Source of the DNA: Chrysogorgia sp. JL179-B06
Taxonomy: Eukaryota > Cnidaria > Anthozoa > Scleralcyonacea > Chrysogorgiidae
Length of the DNA stretch: 64,000 nt
Assembly (NCBI GenBank): GCA_035772405.1
Contig: JAYKKM010000224.1
Span: forward strand, 1,375,001-1,439,000
Direction of reading: 5' to 3'
A program made the translations under genes and the position numbers. The notes under the pieces are model-generated. The model searched no databases and was not told where the DNA came from. It saw only the letters and a list, made by a program, of their open reading frames with translations. Of the stretch, positions 33,237 through 45,200 are shown one piece after another (within the stretch, counting starts at the first letter, position 1; every line of letters begins with the position of its first letter).

Positions 33237-36200
33237 CTACTCGTCGCTTCCCTGCACTTTTTCTAGCTCTACACACCAATTACCTTTATCATAATAACTC
33301 CGAATAACGGAAATATTGTCCAGTTTTCTACAATCAACAACAAGTTCATCCTCTTTATACACATGGTAAAACCTCTGGAATACGAGTTCCTTCTTAGTTG
33401 GACATGGCTTCTTTTCTCCTTCCACCTTCGAGTCGATTAATATTGCACCAGCACAAGAGGATGAGCCAAAATCGTCGCCATCGCCTTTCGACGGCGAGGC
33501 CTTTTCACCGCGATAATGCCAGGGAACTAATAAATCTTGTTGCTCGAATACATTTCGAGAGGCGTTCACTTTCAGTTTACACGAGGCCGTTTTTGGGATG
33601 CCACTAGTAGTGGGTTGCGTGCTTTTTGTGAATTCTGCAGCAGTTTGTTGAGTACCGCAAAGATTTGGAGAAAACTGGATGTCAGCTTTACCTGCAGTAC
33701 CAGCTCGGTTTATTATGGCTAAGTCAGTGAAATGCGCTTCGTTCCCAATTGTTTCAGTAGGAACATCACTATGGCGTTCTTGGGTTATGTTTTTCGTCGT
33801 TTCTAGTTTAGCATTCTTCAAATTTTGTTCGAAGGCCCACACAGAGACCAAGATGCGGCCGCCTGGACGAACAATGCGAACTAGTTCCTTCAGCGCAGAA
33901 AGACGACGGTCTGGGGTGGAGAGATGGTGAATCACAGCGATACATATGCACACATCAAATGCATTTGATCTAAACAAGGAAAGGATGATTAAGGTAGCTT
34001 TTATTATAAGCTTTTATTAAACACTTATTTGCCGAGCGGGAGGTCGTGCGAGTTTTCGCGGGCTGTATTGCGGGTGTGTATTCGGGCTGTACACAGGCAC
34101 AATGTAATTAATGTTATTATGGCAGGGTAACCGCAACAGCAAAATGCAAATTACTGCGGGCCCAAATAAAACTATCGAACATAATATAAAACTCATCGAA
34201 TAAAACTCATCGAACTGTACTCGCTGTAGACACATGTTTTTTGTTCATAGTAGAATAGGCTTTATCTTATAATGAAACTGTAATTAGTTTTATAAGTAAC
34301 ATTAAGAATATATTGTTGTAAGAGCATGAGACTATTGTATAATGCTCCTAATACGTCTTTATTATTATTATTATTATTATTTACGGAAAACTAATTATCC
34401 TGCCGGCAGTTTTTCAGTGCAGACCGAGCGACGAAGGAGCGAGTGCAAAGAGAACAAGGGCAGGATATTTTGTGCGAAGAGAACAAGGGCAGGATAATTA
34501 GTTTTAATGTTGCAGTAAAGACCGAAGAAATGAGGTTAACAAGGTTTTTATTATACATACTATAGCTATATTAAATTTCCTCAATGTTTCACAATTTTTT
34601 TAAACTTTAGTTGTTTTGTAATGAACAATTACAGTACAGTACAGTACAGTACAGTACAGTACAGTACAGTACAGTACAGTACAGTACAGTACAGTACAGT
34701 ACAGTACAGTACAGTACAAGATTAACTCAGCGTGGCGGATTTAATATAAAATTGTTTCCATGTTTATATACTATGATATAAAACACGTGGGATATTGTGA
34801 GACTTGAGAAAAGCGTAACAAAAACACGAGCAGGTGCGAAGTTTGCATTTTAAGATCCGCCATTGAAATGGTCGGGTTTGGATGGACTGAGTCGAGACTG
34901 CTTTTGGCGTCATAACCGGCTCAACAAGCTTGACTCTGATTTGATGACGTCATAACTTGCTTTTTAATCCACCTTGCTATGTTTTGTCATTTTAAGGGAA
35001 GCGTTCTCATTTTATATGTAAAATAGCCTCTTTCTCAATGGATTTTGAGATGAAATTTCGCAAGATTACTATATAATTTTGGTAATAACTTCACGATCTT
35101 TATTACTTTATTAATTGTATTACTGTACCTGTATGGTAGTGACAATACATCACAGACAATAACTTGAAAACCGCGCCTTCTACAAATGGATGCCAGGTTG
35201 ATGCTGCGATCAGAACCAAACATAAACAATTGGTGATTGATGCCGAGATATTTCCCATTCCCGCAGCCGACGTCAGCCACGATGGATCCGAACGGCTGTG
35301 CTTTCAAAAAATCAGCTATCTTAGGCCAAGGACTGTGGCGAGTACCGCTGAAATGCTCGGCGATGTTCTCGTAGACATTGTACACGTGTTTCTGTTCGAG
35401 AGCAATCGCGTCTTCCTCTGATTCTGGTATCGAGGGGAAATCGTGTGAACTGCTCAGGTCATTGGTAGCACATTTGGCGGTTTCTACACCGCTCTGAGAA
35501 TCACAATAGGCAGGAAATTTACAGTCGCAAGGAGTCCGTCTTACTTTGCGAAAGGTTAAGGATAATCTGGTTTCTCGAGGAAGAAGGGTAACACTGGAAG
35601 AGTTCGATGACATTGACTCGTGCTCCAGCTCACCAACACAACGTTGATTTTCGATTTTGTTGGGTGTGATTTCGTGTTCGCGTACTACGTCATATTTCCG
35701 TGGAGTGATACTAGAAGAAAGCAGTAAGAATATCAATAAATACACTAGTTCGTTGTAAACATTGTTTACTGTAAATTCAGAATACAACTGCCAGACTTGT
35801 TGCGAGGTTTAACAAATCAGATCACATCTCCCCTGTGCGTAGTAACCTTCATTACCAGTATTAAGATCGAGGATTATTTTCAAGATACTGTTGATTACTT
35901 TCAAGGCTTTACATGTAACCCTATACTTGCATTTTAAGATCATCTAACCGAAATCTGCTATTTGTGCCAAATTCGAAAACCGTTATTAAAGGGATATGGC
36001 AATATAAATTAACTTTGTCTCATTTGAAAGAACTCGTAAAATGGTATAAGAAGACCTTTTACAATTTTTCTGTATCTTTCTTGGTTTTTGAAATATTTCA
36101 GATGATTATGACAAAAGACAGTCTACAATCCGCCATCTTGTTGTAATATTTGACCTAATTAACTAGGAAATTGGTGACGTCACAAGCAGGGTAAACCTGA

Positions 36201-39200
36201 TGAAACTACTCCATAGGTGACCGAATTTCCGCGGAAGGCTTTTTAAAATGTTGTGGGCCAATTGAAAATGGAAATAGTGCAACATAATCGCGTCTCTGGC
36301 TCATAATGTCGTAAGGTTGGCAAGATAAAAATTTCACTTTACCCTACTTATGACGTCACATGCATATCGAAAATAATTCCAAGATGGCGGACAGCACGCT
36401 GTCTTTCGTCAAATTATTTCGAAAACCAAATAATATAAGGGAAAATTGTAAAAGGTCTTGTTATACCATTTCACGAGTTCTTTCAAATGAGACAAAGTTA
36501 ATTTATATTGCCATATCCCTTTAATGGAGACAGAACATGCTCAATTGTCGCTGCAAAACTCTGGAATTCATTTACCAGAGTAAATTAGAAGAACTGACTG
36601 TTTAAGTAGTTTTAAGTTAGCACTTATAAGAGTTTTCTTTTTCGAATTAATCAGCGTTTCAGGTATTTGTGAAAGGGTTTGGAGAATGAAATTGATGACC
36701 CGGAGAATCAGGGCCAAAGGCCCTGCATGGTCCGGAGGACAATCCTGCTAGGGGGTCCTGGGGCATGCCCCCTGGAAATATTGAAATTCAGAAGTAAAAA
36801 ATGTCAAACATGTTTATAAATCTACAATTTGCATATTGGCCGTCATATTGAATTCTACAGCGCTGGAGTCTGGTAATGGTAGATCCCAGACTCCAGTGCG
36901 CCGTAGAATTCAATATGGTGGCCAATGTGCAAATTCTAGATTTAGCCGCTATGACGAAGAGCAAGTTTACTTCCAACATTTTCACACAAAACGGGGTTTC
37001 AAAACATGCATGAATTGGGAATATTATTTATCCAGCGACGGCGAAATACGATGGAGACACGGCGAATTAGCTACAAAATCCGCTCAACCACCGGCGAAAT
37101 TCGCCGGCCTAAATCTGAAACGCTGATTAATAGTTTTTGGAGTTATCATAGTTTTATTTTATACATGTAGTAGTTCAGATTTCATAATGAAATGTAATTA
37201 GTTTTATAAGTAACTTGAGTAAATTTAAGAAAGTATTGTTGTAAGAGTATTGAGACTATTGTACAACGCTCCTAAAACGCCAGTCTCACTAACAACGTCC
37301 ACACTAAATATCAATCTGCTTGTACAATCCCAGATATTATTTTGCGTAGTGTCGATTCGCTTTCGATCAGCACCATCTTCTGTATTTGGTTACCAATCAG
37401 TTCAACTTCTTTCTCGTTTCGTATTACCTTTCCAAATTGTCTCCTATAGCCTTTGTCATACTTCCACTTAAACTCCCAATTACAACTGGAACGATTTGAC
37501 CTTTGTATCCTCGTCGTTTTTCACGAGATTCGAAGGCCAGTTGCTGGTATTTATGTAGTTTCTCTTGGTGTTTTTGTTCAATGTTTGTCTCTGCTGGGCA
37601 TGCCATGTCAACGAACCATATATGTTTCGTGTTGTTGTCTTCCAACGTTAGATCTGGTCTTCTAACAGTATTTCTTTTTCGCGTACAATATTCCAGGTCC
37701 CAGCCTAGCTTCATTCCACTTCCCTCCAGCACAGTTCCTTTTTTCCATTGTATCTTGTACCACACAGCATCCTTATTTATCAACCCTTCGTGCTTTGCCC
37801 GTGCTATAGGCTAACAGCATCGGTGTGTTGTTATGTCTTCATACATATTCGTTTCCAGCTATTAATTTACATCCTGAGAATAAATTATGTACTGTTTCTC
37901 TGTATGGCACATTACTGATTGCACCTCCATTCCTCTAAGAGCTTTCCATATTCGTGTCGCAACCATCTGTTCTTGTATAAGAATTATTGCTGCTGTCTTT
38001 CTTGAGTCCATATTACACTCAAGCCATCCATGGCACTTCTCCTCGATCCCTCTATACACTTATTATTGTATGTATTCTTCGCACAACTGAACTGGATGTT
38101 TGGTTGGTGTTCATCAGTGGCAGCTGTCTACAATCAGTAGACTAAGGTGACATTGGGTTGTTTAGCTTTCTAATTTTTTCTTATAGTATCCTTGCTGTTC
38201 CAAGTAGTGTCGTTTTCTGGGTTTGAAATCTTCACCTTGATTGCAATCTTTTCTATCCACTGTTCAAACTCTTTACTCACAGCTGCTAGAGTTCCAACTA
38301 CAACTGAAACTACTTCTACCTTCCTCATCAATCACCCATCGTTTATAACCTCTCGCTTCAATTCATCATATTTGTCTACCTTTTCTCCTTTCTTCCTTCC
38401 TTCCGACTTGTTGTTTCCTGGGATAGCAATATCAATTATCATGCATTTCCACTCTTGTTTGTCTACTACGATTATATCTGGTCTTCTACACTCTATGCAA
38501 TGGTCACACTGGGTCATAAAATCCCAAAGCATCTTTATCTTATTTGATTCAACCACTCCTTCGGGAGTATGCTCGTACCACTTGTCTACTCTTTCTAAGT
38601 CATATTTTGTATATAGTGCACAATGAATAATCCTTGTCACACAGTCATGGCGTCATCTGTATCTATCTCTTTGAGAAAGCTTCGTACATTCACTGATTAA
38701 GTGTCCCACGCTTTCTCCTTTTCTCCACAGAGCCTGCACAACGGTGATTCTACTGTCTTGTCTATGTTGAACTTGATGTAGATAGTTCTTAATGCCTGTT
38801 CCTGGCCTGCACATATCAAAGCTTCTGTTCCTGGTTTTAGATAACTCTTTTCAGACATCGCCACATCTTCTCCTTGTTAATATCTTCGCTTGCTTCCCTG
38901 ACGAACTGACCATACATCTTCTTATTTCTCCATCTTTGTTCTCTTTCCTCTATTTCTTTCTTCTTATACTGTTCCTTAGGTCACACAATCCACAGTGTGG
39001 ATTACATCGCTTACCCTTATTTCATCTAGAATTAATAGTTCTACAGCATTCTTAACATACAACCCAATACTATTTTCTTCAGATCTGATACAGCTTTCAC
39101 AATTTATCAACACTCGTCCTCCTTTTCCTCTTAGTAAGTACAGCCTATCCACACCACTCTTAGGATAGAAAACACCGTGTAAAATCAGCAATTTCCTCGT

Positions 39201-42200
39201 ATTTCTATCCAAACCGAGTACTTCCGCGTTGTTCCAACTTACTATAACTGCACCATATCTGAGTATAGTGCAATTGCCCATGTATTTATTGCTTGCATCA
39301 TGTTTCTTCCATTGAGCATAGAGTTTAGGACTAATCTCAGTCTTCTCAAATACTCTGTCGTGAATGTCATTCTCATTTCTTTTTCCATCACCCTGTCCAT
39401 CTCTAGAATTCACATTAAGTATTTAAGCCATTAAATCTCATCACATCTGGAGAATCACATCTCCATTTGGTAGTACTACTCCATCGCACATTTTTTTTCA
39501 GTATCAGTACTCCACACTTCTTGATTCCAAATTCCATCCCAATGTATTTGCTAAATAAATACACAGTCCTCACTAATGAGTCAATTTGGGCTTCATTTTT
39601 GCCATAGAGCTCGAGGTCGTCCATAAACAATAAGTGATTGATCTTTTGCTGTTTACCTTTAAATTCATAAACCGCTTTAACTTTCCTTAGTAAAATACTT
39701 AAAGGTGTTATGCAAAGCACAAAAAGTATTGGTGACAAACTGTCTCCCTGAAATATTCCTCTCTTGATACTCACATAACCCATACTTTCTCCGCATGATG
39801 TTAACTCTGTTTTCCATTTCCGCATGTTGTTAGTTATGAATTGTTTCAATCCCAAACATTTTCTAACACTCAGCAATCCAAGAATGTGGCACTAAAATAT
39901 ATGCCATTTGGTAGTCTATCCAGGTCATTGCTAAATTGGTATGCCTTCTCTTACAGTCCTTTAAAACGATCTTGTCTATAAGCAACTGGTTTTTAGGGAG
40001 AACCTCATTGCTCTCCAGAAAACCGTAGATGCTTTCAACTATAATTCCGTTCATAAGCTTCCATATTAATGGTAGGCACGATATGGGTCAAAAATTATCC
40101 ATGCAGCATTATCTTTCGCTGGATCCTTTATAGGCATAGTACCGTTCTTCCACTTGTATCCAGTCAGGGGTTTCTACTTCACCGTTCAAGATCTTTTCCA
40201 TTTGCTCCACAATCCTTTGGTGGCATGATGTTACTGTAATTTCTTGATCCGAAATCCTTGTACTCCATCATAACCTGGCGCTTTCCAGTTCGGCATCTTT
40301 CGGCACTGCAACTCCACTTTCTCTGTCTATATGTATATGTATGTCCTCTTGATGGACATATCTTCTCTTAATTCCTGTAGCCATTCTGCCTGTTCATTGT
40401 GTTCCTTAGGGTTGTTCCAAATACTTTCCCAAAACGTCTTGCTTTCGTCTGCATCCGGTATGACCTTCTCCTGCCTATTCTCACCATTCAATTCTTGGTA
40501 AAATCTCTACTGCTCCACATATTTGACAAACCGAAACATAACTTCACTTAACCTTTATTGTTTTTAAACGACACTTTTTAACATTGGAAAGTAAAACACA
40601 TTTAAACACAATAACATCAACAGCATTGTATTAACTATGATTGTAGTCGACATTGTAATTAAAAATTGCCATTTTACCGGATTCTCGCTTGATACTGTTA
40701 TAACGTTATACCAATTTCATATTTCGTAGAGTTTATGTTATTTTATCTAAATGAGCGCACAAAAATTAAGTAACATTTCTCAAATCAAACAAAAGTATCG
40801 TACGTATAGTTAAAATAGCAATCTCAATGGACTCTAGCCAGTTTATACAATAGATTATACAAAACAGTTTCAATAGCAATCTCAAAAGTTATTCTTAGAC
40901 AGTTTCAATAGTAATCTCAATAGAAATTCTAAAACAGTTTCAATAGCAATCTCAACAGTGATTCTCAAACGGTTTCAATACTATAATGGCGATCACAACA
41001 GTGATTCTCGCAGTTTTAATAGCAACCTACCAATCCGAACAGTGATTCTCAAACGGTTTCAAATTCTCAACAGAGATTCTCAACTATATACTGTATGCAC
41101 AATAGCAATAATGGTTTCAACATACAGTACTGCTAAGAAATAACCTCTCACTGCGTCTGCGTCCGTCTTGCGTTCGTCTAGCGTCCGTCTAGCGTCCGTC
41201 TAGCGTCCGTCTTGCGTGCAATGATTTAAAATTCAATAATGGTTTTCAGTCAATTGTTGCACACAATCCTCTAGCATTAGTTCTACAGCATTCTTAACAA
41301 ATGTACGAGTAAGATACTTCGATAATTATGCCCCCACGACCAGCACGAGCATTTTCCGACTATGGCACGAATCGCCGGCAATGACACCGAGTTGCGCAGT
41401 TGCAATTTTAATCGTTTTGCAACTTTAGTCGCAAGATCGCACGATGACTATATGACCACCGCATAATAGCCACAAAAACTGCTGTCTCAGGATGGGGCAC
41501 ACCTGAAGATATCACAATATGAACATTGTTATATACCACAATATGAATATTGTACCACAACATGAATATTTTTCAAGTGTTACACTTTACTTTAATGACA
41601 ATAATTGAGACGAGGTGTACACCTGAAACTCACCCATGTGTCCATACATATCGACTGTCTTCAGTCATTATGAGAATACTCCTCCTTGGAAGTAAAATGG
41701 AAACATGTCGTCCATCAGGATGCCGAAAGTCCATAGCAATCTGCCAAGATAAATATTTTATAGAATTATCATAATTTTATAACCATAGCAACCTGCCATA
41801 GTTATAAATAACTCGATTTATAAAATAACATTTTGAAAAGGTGTGTTCTGATTGGCTAAAAGCTGTGTTTATATTTAAAGGACAATGGCAATATAAATCA
41901 CAAGTTCAAATGTTTGACTTTATGATTAACAATTAAACAGACTTACGAAGGGTAATCCAAGTAAACAAAACTACTTTTGTACAAAACTTGTCGCAATACT
42001 TTGCCTAATTAACTGGGAAATTGGTGACGTCACACATTGGGTAAACTCAGTGGGCAGCCGAGTTTCCGCGGAATGCATTTTAAAATGGTGTGGTTCAATT
42101 GAAAAAGCGGGAAGACATTCATGAAAATCAAGTTTCAAACTTATAAAGACACGAGGATGTAGCTAGATAAAAATTTCGCATTACCCTGGTTGTGACGTCA

Positions 42201-45200
42201 CACGAATATCGAAAATACATCCAAGATGGCTGACAATGATTCAGGTTATAGCAACTTTGACAGTGCAATTAATACGCTTTATGAGCATTTTACAACCTCA
42301 AACCACTATATTCCGGCTATTTAAGTTACATACTTTGATCGAAAAGATACTTATTTTTTATTGCCAATGTTCTATAAATAATCGAAATCGTTTGCACGGC
42401 CTGATGTAATAAAAACACGAGAGAGGTTTGTAAGGAGAAGCCATTGAAGCGAGTGCTTTCCCAATTTATCAAGTTATGGAAATACAGGCAAAGATGTTCT
42501 ATTATTTTTATAAAACAATTCAGAAAATATTGCTTATATTTCAATAATTATGCAATTAATGCAAATTCTCATCATTATTACGGTCTCCATAGCCTGATCG
42601 AGATTGGCAAGCTAACAAATCACAGTAGGCGTAGAGTAAACATTTTTTTATAAAACTGCTGTCCACGTTTCGTTCATGTTTCTTCATATTAACCGTTGTT
42701 GATTTATCATATTACTATATCGTCATATTACTATATCAATATTTCATTTTGTTCATCCCTGCCCTTCTCTTATTTCTGGCCATAGAAAACTTAACTAATA
42801 GAACAAACTTTAAAAACATGTTTCACAAGAAAATCACAATTCAAAACCAAGAACGGCAGTTCCTAAACTAGTTAGAAAGTGTCATCATAGATGCGATTTG
42901 ATAGGCTTTATTTTTTGCATGGATCTTCTATACATGTACATCTTCAAAAAAACTCAATTTGCAGGTTAAGAAAGTACTGGGGACTGCTTAACCCTGTACC
43001 TTATTGGTTTCCAAACATTTCTTATATAGTACTAGTTGGGAGAAGTTGCTTTAAAAACATGTCGGTTTATCTTAAATTTTGCTGATCATTTCCATTATTC
43101 TCATTACTTCTATGCTGGGGCATAAAGAGTTTACTGGACAAAATTTTATTGAATTTCAGCGTCCAATAGCAGTTTTTGCTACGATATTTTACCTGCATTA
43201 CTCCTTGAATTTATACAAATAACCTTTCAAGTTTTCTTACCCGTCCACAAAGGCTAAGACAAATGATGCTGTCTTCAAAGGCCGAGTGTGTGTCAATATG
43301 AGGTGGGATTCCTATGTGATATAAAAAAACAGATAAATAAAAAGGATTTAGTTTAATTCACACAAATCTACCATCAAAGAATTAAAGCAATGACAAATTC
43401 AGTTGTAAAAGAACTCTCGTTTGAAAGAACTCTTCAAACTATAAAGACTAACTATTTACAACTTTTTCATATCTCACTTCACTCTTGAGATATTAAGATT
43501 TGTTTGATATGTAAATGATCATACTTATGACAAAATGACTTATTGAAAAATTCTGCATATCACATGGTCGTTTGATGATTTGCATATTGGGAGCGTTTCC
43601 AATAAGTCATTATGCAGTGTGATGTCATAAGTATGATCATTTACATATTAAACAAATCTTAAAGTGAGATAGTGAAGTGAGATATGAAAAAGTTGTAAAT
43701 GGTTAGTCTTTATAGTTTCAAGAGTTCTTTCAAACAAAAGAGTTATTTTACAACTGAATTTTTCATTACATATAGGCACTTTAACCAGTAAGATATAGTA
43801 TCAGTTCTACTGTACATTGAGACAGAGTTCAAATTAAATGTCAATTTACCTCACTGCCTTTTTTAAGAAACCAAAAATGTGTTGCGTGCAATTATGGAGT
43901 TAAAAAACATGAGAGCTTTGCTTGGAAGCTTATTGAGCAGCGCTGCGACGAATATAATAGGTAGTTTAAGCAAACTAGGGCGACTATAGCTACAAATTAA
44001 ATCACTTTCATTTTAGCATTTCAACGAAATTCCACACCATGGCCGTTTCAACGAACGCTAAATGTCTTTTCTCTCACTAAAACATTTCTGAGCAACCCTA
44101 CAGTACCGCTCAGAAGTAACCTAACACTGCGGTTGCGGTGAGGTTGCGGTGAGGTAGCGGTGGAGATGCGGTGAGGTTGCGGTGAGGTTGCGGTGAGGTT
44201 GCGGTGAGGTAGCGGTGAGGAAGCGGTGAGGTAGCGGTTAGGTTGCGGTCTACACATCTAACCGCAACGGTCGACTAAACGCTTCGGGTTCCGAGTTCAT
44301 CCGACCAAAAGCCGGCAGCAGAAAGACATGACGCGGACGTCAAATAACTTGCCGTATCAAGTTCAAAAACAAAGGGAATTATTAACTGGTAATCATTGGA
44401 GCAGTTTTGAAGTCATTCTTATATTAGTCTCTGTATTCTGCATACAATGTATAACGATTTCGTGGTTGAACTCCTAACAACGACGACGACGTTGGTACAA
44501 ATGCACAAACTGAAAGCCTGTTATGTTGGAATTTATCAAATAACGTTAACAATAATTTTTCCCGAAATAGTCTTACCAAATAACTATTATTGCGTGAAAG
44601 CATTTTAGGAGAAGAAAATTTAACGGGCATCTTGATACGATTTACGATTATGTTATAACTGTTGTGTTTCGAGCCGTTTATTGACCCAACGGCATGTTTT
44701 GCTGTCGCATGTTTCTTAAACTCATCGGGTATATTATATTATACTCATCCCGTTTCAAACGTCGAACTTATCATGTGTCGAACTTATCATGTGTCGAACC
44801 TAGATAAGTGACAAATTCGACGTTTGAATAAGCATATGTCCGACCAAAGCGGTCGAACTTAATAATATTGCGGTCGATCTTATCACGTGCATATAATACG
44901 GTCCATTGACAAGTTTCAAAACTCCAAATCCGTACTACATTAAAAAATATTGTTTGATGAACTACTGTATATCATTGGCATTGCTATCCGACATGCTTCT
45001 CATGTATGTAACTGATTGCTCTTATGTGAACTATAGATAACGTAAAAAACCTCAAGTTAAGCCAGAGCTTTTGACATGTGTATTGTCAATTTCCGTTTAA
45101 TTCGGCACGTGGCGCTTTCGCCACGGTGAGAAGAGCATGCCTGGAGACTGGCAGGCGCTCTCATTGTAAAGACTTAAAACTGTGAGTAATTATCTAATAA

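Larger units (their letters stand above)
35950..37290 (+). pseudogene. LINE remnant interrupted by two MITEs (ALKBH8 intron)
   Basis: The RT C-terminus reads [11 protein letters not shown], is broken by the TTAA element at 35986-36524, resumes [16 protein letters not shown], is broken again by the element at 36646-37131, and ends in the 3' UTR shared with 34200-34385. Antisense to ALKBH8. Confidence 0.7.

Noticed and set aside
44129..44249. Regular short repeats resembling a CRISPR array
   Set aside because: Units are head-to-tail 11-mers with no spacers, inside a transposon end in animal DNA.
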